From positions 1 to 64,000 of the forward strand of contig JAFKFG010000015.1 of NCBI GenBank assembly GCA_017307355.1: DNA of 64,000 nt, given 5' to 3'. The translations under genes were made by a program, and so were the position numbers. Every line of letters starts with the position of its first letter. Within the stretch, counting starts at the first letter, position 1. Below are positions 54,682 through 62,166 of this stretch, piece after piece. Source of the stretch: Alphaproteobacteria bacterium (GTDB lineage Bacteria > Pseudomonadota > Alphaproteobacteria > Micropepsales > Micropepsaceae). The notes below the pieces were generated by a model that saw only the letters and a program-made list of their open reading frames with translations, was not told the origin of the DNA and searched no databases.

Positions 54682-56088
54682 CTATAATAAAGAATCCCAA
54701 CCCGACGGCCTGGATGACAGCGCGCCTTTCAGGCGCTCAAGACCGACCTTCAATTGTTCGATGCTGGACGCCGTGCCCAGGCACAAGCGGATGCCGGAAA
54801 TGCTCGCGCCCGGCAGCACCGGGCTTTCCGGCGGCGCGACCACCAGGCCCGCGCGCAAGGCCCGGCTCACCACCAATTCGGTTTCGTGCGCCGGCATGGA
54901 CAGCCACAGATGCGGCGCCGATGTGGGCGTCTTCTTGTCCAGACCTAGCATGGCGCGCGCGAGAACCAGGCGGCGACCGATCTCTTCGGTGACGGCATCG
55001 GCGATCTTGAAGGCCGAACCATCTTCGATCCAGTGGGTAAAAAGCAGGCCACCCAGAGCGGACGGCGAAACCATGGTCGCCCGTATCGCTTGAACGATGG
55101 AATCAAACGAGGGGCCCGGCGGGCAGACCAGAAATCCCAGGCGCAATCCGGGCGCCAAGGATTTCGAAATGCCGCCGATATAGAAGCTTCTTTCCGGCAG
55201 ATAGGCCGAGATCGGTACGGTGGGCTCGTCGCCGTGATTTCCGAACAGGGCGTAATTGTCGTCTTCGACCAGCCACAATTTGTTGCGCTGGGCGATTTTT
55301 GCGATCGCTTGGCGCCGCGCCTCGCTCATGGTGCGGCCGGTGGGATTTTGCGCCGTGGGCATCAGATAAAGAATCTTCGACTTGGTTTGGCGACAGGCCG
55401 CTTCCAGCTCGGCGGGGGCGATGCCTTCGCCATCCATCCGAATGCCGTGCAGCTTATAGCCGCGATGCTGCGCCAGCGTCTTCATTCCATAGAAAGTCGC
55501 CTCTTCGCAGAGGATGGTGTCGCCGGGCTTGGCCAACAGTTCGAAGACCAGGGACATGGCGTGTTGCGCGCCGGTGGTCGGGATCAGCCGCTTCCAATCC
55601 ACGTCGTAATTCGCCACCCGCTTGAGCCATATGGCCGCCGCGCGGCGCTGGTTTTCCGGCCCGGCGGAGGGCGCATAAGACAAGGCGCCGAACGCTTCCC
55701 ATTGCCGCATGGCATAGGATTTGTAGTCAATGAAATAGGGCACCGCGGCGTGATGGGGAACGACATTGACCGAAAGATCGATGATCTGGTCTTCGAAGCT
55801 TTCCGGCGACAGGTCTTCGCCAAAAGGGCTTGTGACATAGGTTCCGCGGCCTACCTGGCCCCGCGCCAGGCCGCGCCGCTCCGCCTCAAGATAGGCCTTG
55901 GTGATGGTGCCGACGCTGAAGCCCAGATGATCGGCCAGCAGGCGTTGCGCGGGAAGCCGCGTTCCGTTCTTGAGCGTGCCGCTTCGAACGTCGCGTTCGA
56001 GCGCCGAAACGATTCGGTCGTGCAGAGGGCCGGAGCCGCTCAGCTTGGGTTTCCAGGACATTCGAGCTTCCAAAGCAGGGCGCAACAT
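54682..56088 (-). CDS. MocR-type GntR/aminotransferase-fold regulator of the amine-oxidase cluster
   Basis: The 468-residue protein joins a GntR winged helix (PLHDRIVSALERDVRSGTLKNGTRLPAQRLLADHLG, TITKAYLEAERRGLARGQVGRGTYV) to an aminotransferase-like domain. That domain has the PLP Lys in IGGISKSLAPGLRLGFLV, LMPTAQNPTGRTMSE and WLVEDDNYALFGN. It is divergent from the first amine oxidase, 154 bp away. Its likely operators are the elements at 56157-56188 and 57946-57977 in front of the two oxidases. PLP adducts with the cluster's amine substrate may be the signal, as for GabR/TauR. It shares its type with the MocR protein at 16356. Confidence 0.93.
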   Translation of the reverse strand: MLRPALEARMSWKPKLSGSGPLHDRIVSALERDVRSGTLKNGTRLPAQRLLADHLGFSVGTITKAYLEAERRGLARGQVGRGTYVTSPFGEDLSPESFEDQIIDLSVNVVPHHAAVPYFIDYKSYAMRQWEAFGALSYAPSAGPENQRRAAAIWLKRVANYDVDWKRLIPTTGAQHAMSLVFELLAKPGDTILCEEATFYGMKTLAQHRGYKLHGIRMDGEGIAPAELEAACRQTKSKILYLMPTAQNPTGRTMSEARRQAIAKIAQRNKLWLVEDDNYALFGNHGDEPTVPISAYLPERSFYIGGISKSLAPGLRLGFLVCPPGPSFDSIVQAIRATMVSPSALGGLLFTHWIEDGSAFKIADAVTEEIGRRLVLARAMLGLDKKTPTSAPHLWLSMPAHETELVVSRALRAGLVVAPPESPVLPGASISGIRLCLGTASSIEQLKVGLERLKGALSSRPSGWDSLL

Positions 56089-56156
56089 TTTCTACATCCG
56101 AATGGCGTCGTCGCATAATCGGTCCAGTGCGTTGTGCCGCACGAAACCGATTAATG

Positions 56157-56188
56157 TATTAGTACAATAGTGGAATTGACATATAATA
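56157..56188 (+). promoter_or_regulatory. Conserved promoter/operator element before amine oxidase 1
   Basis: This AT-rich 32-bp element includes TAGTACAATA and AATTGACATATA. It shares 25 of 32 bases, without gaps, with an element at 57946-57977 before the second oxidase. It ends 54 nt before the ATG at 56243. It contains both a TTGACA (a perfect -35-like hexamer) and TATAAT (a -10-like hexamer), but they are adjacent, so at most one is used. It is a good candidate binding site for the divergent MocR regulator. Confidence 0.7.
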
Positions 56189-56242
56189 TGCAAGCGCATT
56201 TGCTCGCCCGCGCGATGAAAGAAAGCCTGGCGGGTCTGCATC

Positions 56243-57838
56243 ATGGGTAAGCAACGCAATCAGCCGGTCAGCCGCCGCTCTTTGCTGACCATGATCGGCA
56301 CGGTTGCCGGGTCGACGGCGATGTACAACGCCATGACCCAGTTGGGCCTCGCGCAGGAGTCGGGATATGCCGGAGCACCCCGGTTGGGCGCTACCCGGCC
56401 GGGAACGTCGGTGCTGATTCTGGGGGCGGGCATCGCCGGAATGGTTGCCGCGCTGGAATTGCGCGACGCCGGCTATCAAGTGCAGCTGCTGGAATATAAC
56501 GACCGGCCGGGCGGCCGCAATTGGACGCTTTACGGCGGCGACACCTATACCGAGTTGGGCAGCGCGCCGCAGCATATCCAATTCAGCGAAGGGCAGTATT
56601 TCAACCCCGGCCCTTGGCGGATTCCCTATCACCATTACGGCATCCTGCATTACGCCAACCGGCTCAAGGTGCCGCTCGAGCCGATGAATCTGCTCAATTT
56701 CAATGCCTATCTGCATCACACCGACGCCTTCGACGGAAAGCCGCGCCGCTATCGCGAAGTGCAGGCGGATTTCCACGGTCATGTCGCCGAGCTCCTGTCC
56801 AAATGCACGCGGCAGAACGCCTTGGATCAGGCGGTCAGCCGCGAAGACCGGGAAATGTTGTTGGAGGCGTTGCGCGGCTGGGGCGCGCTCGATGCCGATT
56901 ACCGGTATGTCAAAGGTGCCATCAGTTCCGAACGGCGCGGGCCGCTTTTGGATGGCGGCGGCGGCCTGGCGCCGCGTCCGGTCTGTTCGGAACCGGATCC
57001 CCTGGAGCCTCTATTGCGGGCGAAGCTGTGGCGCACCATCGGCTGGGGCCAGGACTATGAATATCAGACGCCGTTGTTCCAGGCGAAAGGCGGTATGGGG
57101 CAGATCGGCAAGGCATTCGGCGCGGCGCTGGGAAATCTCATTCATTACAATGCCAAGGTGATCGATATCCGCCAGGACGCGGCGTCGGTCACGGCGAGCT
57201 ATGTCGACAGCCGCAAGGGCGGCGCGCCCCGCACGATGCGTGCGGATTGGTGTGTCTGCACCATTCCCGCCTCGATCCTCAGCCAGATTCCCATGAATGT
57301 GAGCGGCAAGATGCGGGCCGCGATCGACCAGCTTCCCTATACCGCCAATCTCAAGACGGGGCTGCAGTTCAGGCGCCGCTTCTGGGAGCAGGATGACCGA
57401 ATCTATGGCGGGGTGTCCTACACCAACCAGCCCAACGCCATGATCATTTACCCCATGTCCGATTATTTCTCTGAAGGCAGGGGCATTTTGGTGGGCGCGT
57501 ATGTCCGGGGCGAAACCGCCCTGGCCGGTTCCGCCAGGACGCCGGACGAACGCATCGAACATGCGCTCGCCTATGGCGCGAAAATCCATCCCCAATACCG
57601 GCAGGAGTTCGAATGCGGCGCGTCGGTGGCATGGCACCGCGTCCCCTGGGCGCTGGGATGCAGTGCCCAATGGTCGGAGGAAGGGCGCCAGACGCATTAC
57701 GACAATCTCTGTGCGCTGGACGGCCGGATCATTCTCGCGGGCGAACATGTCTCCCGCTTGGGAACATGGCAGGAGGGGGCGGTCACCTCCGCCACCGATG
57801 CGATCATCCGTCTGCACCAGCGCGTGATGAGTGCGTGA
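56243..57838 (+). CDS. Tat-exported flavin monoamine oxidase-family dehydrogenase (paralogue 1)
   Basis: This 531-residue protein has a twin-arginine signal (SRRSLLTMIG at about 10-19, then a hydrophobic run). The mature part is an FAD-binding amine oxidase: VLILGAGIAGMVAALELRDAGY (Rossmann, about 57-78), LEYNDRPGGRNWTLYGGD (FAD Arg), and the C-terminal LAGEHVSRLGTWQEGAVTSATDAI that binds FAD. It would oxidise a primary or secondary amine or amino acid to an imine in the periplasm. A near neighbour (58038) is a clear paralogue. With a cytochrome c and a RidA-like protein encoded behind, transfer of electrons to cytochrome c instead of oxygen is likely. The amine is unknown. Confidence 0.9.
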   Translation: MGKQRNQPVSRRSLLTMIGTVAGSTAMYNAMTQLGLAQESGYAGAPRLGATRPGTSVLILGAGIAGMVAALELRDAGYQVQLLEYNDRPGGRNWTLYGGDTYTELGSAPQHIQFSEGQYFNPGPWRIPYHHYGILHYANRLKVPLEPMNLLNFNAYLHHTDAFDGKPRRYREVQADFHGHVAELLSKCTRQNALDQAVSREDREMLLEALRGWGALDADYRYVKGAISSERRGPLLDGGGGLAPRPVCSEPDPLEPLLRAKLWRTIGWGQDYEYQTPLFQAKGGMGQIGKAFGAALGNLIHYNAKVIDIRQDAASVTASYVDSRKGGAPRTMRADWCVCTIPASILSQIPMNVSGKMRAAIDQLPYTANLKTGLQFRRRFWEQDDRIYGGVSYTNQPNAMIIYPMSDYFSEGRGILVGAYVRGETALAGSARTPDERIEHALAYGAKIHPQYRQEFECGASVAWHRVPWALGCSAQWSEEGRQTHYDNLCALDGRIILAGEHVSRLGTWQEGAVTSATDAIIRLHQRVMSA

Positions 57839-57945
57839 AGGAGAGCGTCCGATGAGCATGGTGCGCTTTCTCTCTTAACGTAACAGCATCGACGTCGGGC
57901 TCCGGCGCATCGCGCGTCTTCGGCGCGCATCTGTCTTCAGATATG

Positions 57946-57977
57946 TAATAGTACAATATAGAAATTGACATATAGAT
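57946..57977 (+). promoter_or_regulatory. Conserved promoter/operator element before amine oxidase 2
   Basis: This element contains TAGTACAATA and AATTGACATATA in the same order and spacing as the one at 56157-56188 (25 of 32 positions equal). It ends 60 nt before the ATG at 58038. Its retention in the spacer between the paralogues indicates a separate regulated promoter for the second part of the cluster. Confidence 0.7.
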
Positions 57978-58037
57978 CACTTGGTGATGCTGTTGCGGCG
58001 GCCGCGATGAGTGGGCCGGCGTTGCGGGAGAGCGGTG

Positions 58038-59642
58038 ATGGCGGGGAATGCGAAAACAGAGAAGGCGGCGATGAATCGCCGGTCCCTGCTTCGCATGATC
58101 GGGACCCTGGCGGGCTCGACCGCCATGTACAACGCAATGGCCGAGCTGGGCTTTGCCAAGCCCTCGACCTTCACCGGGCCGCCCAAGCTTAGCGCGGTCA
58201 AGCCGGGCACGTCGGTGCTGGTGCTGGGAGCAGGCATCGCCGGCATGGTGGCGGCACTCGAGCTTCGCGACGCGGGTTATCGGGTTCAGGTTCTGGAATA
58301 TAACAACCGCCCCGGCGGCCGGAACTGGACGCTGTATGGCGGCGACACCTACACCGAATTGGGCGGCGTCACGCAGCAAGCGAAATTCGATCCGGGACAG
58401 TATTTCAATCCCGGGCCCTGGCGACTGCCTTATCATCACCGGGGCATGCTGCATTACGCCAGCCGGCTGAATGTTCCGCTCGAGCCTTTCGCCCAGCACA
58501 ATTACAACGGCTATGTGCACAGCACCGATGCCTATGGCGGAAAGCCGCGCCGGTTTCGCGAAGTGCAGGCCGATTTCCACGGCCATGTCGCCGAGCTGCT
58601 GGCGAAATGCACACAGACAAGCGCCCTCGATCAGACGGTCACCAAGGAAGACAAGGAGATCCTGGTCGAGGCGCTCAGGACCTGGGGCGCGCTGGACGGA
58701 GACCTGCGCTACAAAAAGGGGCGGGAGAGTTCGAGCCGCAGGGGACCTGCGGTCGATAGCGGCGGCGGACTCAATTCCGTTCCCGTCTTCTCCGAACCGG
58801 ACAAGCTGAGCGGCGTGCTCAATTCCCGTCTCTGGCACACCATCGGCTGGGGGCACGACTTCGAATATCAATCGCCGATCTTCCAGCCCAAGGGCGGAAT
58901 GGGCCGGATCGGGCAGGCGTTCGGCGCCGAACTCGCGGGCCTGATCCAATATAATTGCAAGGTCACGGACATACGGCAGGACGCGAAGTCCGTCACCGTG
59001 ACCTATAGCGATGCGCGCACCGGCAAAGGCGTGCGGCACGCCACGGCGGATTGGTGCGTCTGTACCATCCCGGCATCGATCCTCAGCCAAATTCCCATGA
59101 ATGTCGGCCGCAAGATGCGCGCCGCCATCGATCATTTGCCCTACATGGCGTCCATGAAAATCGGGCTCCAGTTCAAGCGGCGCTTCTGGGAGCAGGACGA
59201 TGAAATCTATGGCGGCATGTCCTTCACCAACCAGCCCAATGCGATGATCGCCTATCCCACCTGGGATTTTTTCTCGAAAGGAAAGGGCGTGGTGCTGGGC
59301 GCTTATGTCTTCGGCGCGCCCGCTCTCATGGCCGCGGCAAAGTCGCCGCAGCAGCGGATCGAGGACGCGCTGGAATATGGATCGAAGATCCATCCGCAAT
59401 ACAGGCGCGAGTTCGAATCCGGCGTGGCGGTGGCCTGGCACCGCGTACCCTGGACCTTGGGCTGCTCCGGCGACTGGACCGAACAGGGCCGCGCCGAGCA
59501 TTACGACAATCTTTGCGCAATCGATGGCCGGATCGTCCTGGCGGGCGAACACGCTTCGCGGCTGCCGGTCTGGCAGGAAGGTTCGGTCACATCGGCGATC
59601 GATGCCATCACGCGGGTGCATAAGCGGATCATGGGAGCCTGA
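58038..59642 (+). CDS. Tat-exported flavin monoamine oxidase-family dehydrogenase (paralogue 2)
   Basis: This 534-residue paralogue of the protein at 56243 has a Tat signal (NRRSLLRMIG at about 13-22). It keeps the FAD motifs VLVLGAGIAGMVAALELRDAGY and PGGRNWTLYGGDTYTELGG, the block FHGHVAELLAKCTQTSALDQTVTKEDKEIL, WCVCTIPASILSQIPMNVGRKMRAAIDHLPYMASMKIGLQFKRRFWEQDDEIYGGMSFTNQPNAM, and the C-terminal LAGEHASRLPVWQEGSVTSAIDAI. GGAG precedes the start by 8 nt. The cytochrome c gene follows after one base, so electron transfer from this oxidase to that cytochrome is plausible. Differences in the middle, including an RR-rich stretch, may change substrate range. Confidence 0.9.
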   Translation: MAGNAKTEKAAMNRRSLLRMIGTLAGSTAMYNAMAELGFAKPSTFTGPPKLSAVKPGTSVLVLGAGIAGMVAALELRDAGYRVQVLEYNNRPGGRNWTLYGGDTYTELGGVTQQAKFDPGQYFNPGPWRLPYHHRGMLHYASRLNVPLEPFAQHNYNGYVHSTDAYGGKPRRFREVQADFHGHVAELLAKCTQTSALDQTVTKEDKEILVEALRTWGALDGDLRYKKGRESSSRRGPAVDSGGGLNSVPVFSEPDKLSGVLNSRLWHTIGWGHDFEYQSPIFQPKGGMGRIGQAFGAELAGLIQYNCKVTDIRQDAKSVTVTYSDARTGKGVRHATADWCVCTIPASILSQIPMNVGRKMRAAIDHLPYMASMKIGLQFKRRFWEQDDEIYGGMSFTNQPNAMIAYPTWDFFSKGKGVVLGAYVFGAPALMAAAKSPQQRIEDALEYGSKIHPQYRREFESGVAVAWHRVPWTLGCSGDWTEQGRAEHYDNLCAIDGRIVLAGEHASRLPVWQEGSVTSAIDAITRVHKRIMGA

Positions 59643-59643
59643 T

Positions 59644-60057
59644 ATGAACGTCCGCTCGACATTGTCGTCCGCTCTGATGCTTTCGGCGTTGATCGCCGTG
59701 TCCGTTCTTCCCGCCGCGGCTCAGGAATTCGGCGCGGGCGCGATGGATCGCGGCACCAGGATTCCTTATCAGGGCGGGGAGGCGATCTTCAAAGGCGTGT
59801 GCCAGGGATGCCACATGCCCGACGCCAAAGGCATTGTCGGCGCCGGCGCCTATCCGGCTCTCGCGCATAATCCCAGGCTGGAAACGGCAGGCTATGCGAT
59901 CGCGGTCGTGGTCAATGGCCAGAAAGCGATGCCGGCTCTCGGCTCGATGATGACCGATCAGCAAATCGCCGATGTGGTCAACTATATCCGCAGCAATTTC
60001 AACAACAGCTACAAGGACAAGGTCGCGCCCGCGGACGTCAAATCGGCGCGGCCCTGA
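59644..60057 (+). CDS. Exported c-type cytochrome (single haem)
   Basis: The 137-residue precursor has a Sec signal peptide (LSALIAVSVLPAAAQ, cleavage near residue 26) and one haem-binding motif CQGCH at about residues 53-57. A likely axial Met occurs in KAMPALGSMMTD. The fold resembles small class-I cytochromes c. Its ATG lies one base after the second amine oxidase, with GGGAG about 10 nt upstream. In the nicotine-oxidising NicA2 system of Pseudomonas putida, a cytochrome c (CycN) is the electron acceptor of a flavin amine oxidase; the gene order here suggests the same chemistry. Confidence 0.93.
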   Translation: MNVRSTLSSALMLSALIAVSVLPAAAQEFGAGAMDRGTRIPYQGGEAIFKGVCQGCHMPDAKGIVGAGAYPALAHNPRLETAGYAIAVVVNGQKAMPALGSMMTDQQIADVVNYIRSNFNNSYKDKVAPADVKSARP

Positions 60058-60080
60058 TCACACCCATGAGGAGCGTTGGC

Positions 60081-60554
60081 ATGTTCAGGTCATTATATTG
60101 CGTTTCACTCGCCATGGTCGGCTTTCTGGCTTCGGCGGCTGCCGGGCATGCCGCCGACAGCGCGGTCCTGCATCGCCAGGAGAATGCCGCGTCCCCTTTT
60201 GCGAGCTCGGTCTATGTGCCGCCGGGATATGGCACCTATTTCGTCAGCGGCATTCCCGGCCGCGCGGGCGACACCGCCGCCCAGACCAAAGCGGTTCTGG
60301 ACCAGTTGAAGGCGCAGCTGGCCGCACTGGGCATGACATTCGGCGATGTGGTCCAGGCGCATGTCTTTCTGGTGGGAGATCCGGCCAAAGGCGGGAAGAT
60401 GGATTTCGCCGGCATGAACGCGGCCTGGTTCAAGGAGTTCGCCACGGCCGAACAGCCCAACAAGCCGGCGCGGGCCACGGTTCAGGTGTCGGGCCTGGCG
60501 GAAGGCGCGGCCCTGGTCGAGATCGAAATGACCGCCGTGAAGAAGGCGCCATAG
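60081..60554 (+). CDS. RidA-like protein with an N-terminal signal peptide
   Basis: This 157-residue protein begins with a typical Sec signal (MFRSLYCVSLAMVGFLASAAAGHAADS) before a RidA/YjgF domain. That domain has YFVSGIPGRAGDTAAQTKAVLDQLKAQLAALGMTFGDVVQAHVFLVG, then KPARATVQVSGLAEGAALVEIEM with the conserved Arg that binds the imino acid carboxylate and the nearby Glu. RidA normally acts in the cytosol, hydrolysing reactive enamines/imines made by PLP or flavin enzymes; here it would work in the periplasm on the oxidase product. I chose the ATG at 60081 because GAGGAG lies 7 nt upstream; the ATG at 60066 is less likely. Confidence 0.88.
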   Translation: MFRSLYCVSLAMVGFLASAAAGHAADSAVLHRQENAASPFASSVYVPPGYGTYFVSGIPGRAGDTAAQTKAVLDQLKAQLAALGMTFGDVVQAHVFLVGDPAKGGKMDFAGMNAAWFKEFATAEQPNKPARATVQVSGLAEGAALVEIEMTAVKKAP

Positions 60555-60614
60555 ATCCGCATCGCTGCCATCCGGTGCAAATCACCAAGCGGAATTCAAC
60601 AAAACAACAGGGAG

Positions 60615-62063
60615 ATGCCTTTGGAACAGGATAAAAACGTCAAACCCAATCGGCGGGAATTTTTTGCGCGCACGGGACGGGGTGCGGGCGTGCTGGCGCT
60701 CAGCCCGTTGCTGGCGGGCATTGCTTCGCCCGGACATGCGGCCGGCAAGGCGTCCGGCCCGATCGATTTCGACACGCCCTTCAACCGGATCGGATCCGAC
60801 AGCGTCCATTGGGACATGCCGATCCGCACGGAGAATATGAGCCATATCGTGGCCGCATTGGGCATCGCGGATATGGATTTCCGGGCGGCGCCGGTGATTA
60901 CCGCCGAATTGCGCAAGCGCCTCAGTCTGGAGAATTGGGGTTATCTGGACATGGGCTCGCCCAATCCCAAAGCCTTTGTGAAGGGCATTCTGGACTGGAA
61001 CCGCAAGCGCTACGGCGTCACGGTGGCCAATGAAGGCAATCTGGGCATCACCACCGGCGTTCATTCCGGCATCATCGCCACCATGCGGGCCTACTCCCCG
61101 CCGGGCAGCAAGGTGCTGATGGCGACGCCCATCTACAACGGCTTTTACAGCGATCTCAGAGCCACCAAGACGGTGGCGAATGAAAGCCTGATGAAATACG
61201 CCAATGGCAGCTGGGAAATCGACTGGGCCGACTTCGAAGCCAAGGCCGCGATGCCCGACACCAAGGTCTCGATCCTCTGCAACCCGCAAAATCCGGTCGG
61301 CCGGGTCTGGACGCAAGAGGAACTCACCCGCTATGGCGAGATATGCCTGAAGCATAATGTGCTGGTGCTGTCGGATGAAATCCATTGCGACTTCATCAAC
61401 AAGGGGCAGAAATTCATCCCCTTCAGCACCTTGCCCAACAAGGCCATCGTCGACAATTCCATTTCCTACATGTCCGCCAGCAAATCCTTCTCGCTCGCGG
61501 GCATGAAAGCGGCCTGGTTCTTCTCGACCAATCCGGAGGTGTTCAAGGCCACGTCCTTCTACAATCATCCCGATCTCAACACGCTGGGAATGTATGCGTC
61601 CAAGGCGGCGCATGAAGGCGGCGAGGGCTGGCTCAATCAATGCGTGGCGTATATCGACGGCAACCACGCCTTCGCCAATGCCTACATCAAGGCGAACATT
61701 CCGATGATCAAGGTCGGCAACAAGCCCGAGGGCACCTACCTGACCTGGCTGGATGTCGGCGCGGTCGCCGACAAGATCGGTGCCAGAAAACTCGCCGACG
61801 ATGCCAATCAGCAGGCGCGTGATGCCGCGGCGAAAGCCGGCACCGATTATTCCGGCCGCCAGTCGTTGGATACGGTCAGAACCCTGACGCCGGAAGACAT
61901 GGTCCGGAAATGGATGGCCAAGAATGCCTTCGTCTATCTGAACGAGGGCAGTTCCTATGGGTTGGGCGGGGCGAACCATATGCGCATGAACCTGGCGACC
62001 TCGCGCCGAATGTTGAAGGCCGCGCTCGACAGCATGGCGGGCGCGCTCAAAAACCTGGCTTGA
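60615..62063 (+). CDS. Tat-exported fold-type-I PLP enzyme (MalY/PatB-like aminotransferase or C-S lyase)
   Basis: This 482-residue precursor has a Tat signal (NRREFFARTGRGAGVLALSPLLAG, RR at about 13-14). The mature enzyme shows the aminotransferase I/II pattern of MalY/PatB: ILCNPQNPVGRVWTQEEL (Asn-Pro), VLSDEIHCDFI (Asp that contacts PLP), SYMSASKSFSLAGMKAAWFF with the Schiff-base Lys at about 290, and MRMNLATSRRMLKAAL with the substrate carboxylate Arg. A PLP enzyme outside the cytoplasm is uncommon; Tat export of folded holo-enzyme is the likely reason. GGGAG is only 1 nt from the ATG at 60615, so TTG at 60621 may be the true start. Reaction unknown. Confidence 0.87.
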   Translation: MPLEQDKNVKPNRREFFARTGRGAGVLALSPLLAGIASPGHAAGKASGPIDFDTPFNRIGSDSVHWDMPIRTENMSHIVAALGIADMDFRAAPVITAELRKRLSLENWGYLDMGSPNPKAFVKGILDWNRKRYGVTVANEGNLGITTGVHSGIIATMRAYSPPGSKVLMATPIYNGFYSDLRATKTVANESLMKYANGSWEIDWADFEAKAAMPDTKVSILCNPQNPVGRVWTQEELTRYGEICLKHNVLVLSDEIHCDFINKGQKFIPFSTLPNKAIVDNSISYMSASKSFSLAGMKAAWFFSTNPEVFKATSFYNHPDLNTLGMYASKAAHEGGEGWLNQCVAYIDGNHAFANAYIKANIPMIKVGNKPEGTYLTWLDVGAVADKIGARKLADDANQQARDAAAKAGTDYSGRQSLDTVRTLTPEDMVRKWMAKNAFVYLNEGSSYGLGGANHMRMNLATSRRMLKAALDSMAGALKNLA

Positions 62064-62101
62064 AGAAACCGCGCAAAATCCTCCCCGGGATGCGGTCGGT
62101 G

Positions 62102-62136
62102 AATTGGCCCGAACCTCCCTCGTGTTCGGGCCAATT
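62102..62136 (+). terminator. Strong hairpin between the PLP enzyme and the dehydrogenase genes
   Basis: A perfect 13-bp stem (AATTGGCCCGAAC / GTTCGGGCCAATT) with a 9-nt loop lies 38 nt after the PLP enzyme stop and 30 nt before the next start. No long T-run follows (TTGCTG), so it may only partly terminate, setting a lower level for the two distal genes, or protect the upstream mRNA. Confidence 0.65.
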
Positions 62137-62166
62137 TGCTGTCTTCGCCAAATCGGAGACGAGCCT

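Noticed and set aside
57804..59621. Long minus-strand open frame opposite amine oxidase 2, and a similar one opposite the PLP enzyme (60582-62456)
   Set aside because: Both lack motifs and ribosome-binding sites and are explained by the GC-rich third positions of the real plus-strand genes.
62104..62166. Upstream extension of the 3-hydroxyisobutyrate-dehydrogenase-like gene
   Set aside because: The extra residues are encoded by the hairpin at 62102-62136, while the GTG at 62167 has a good GGAG site and yields the normal Rossmann N-terminus.
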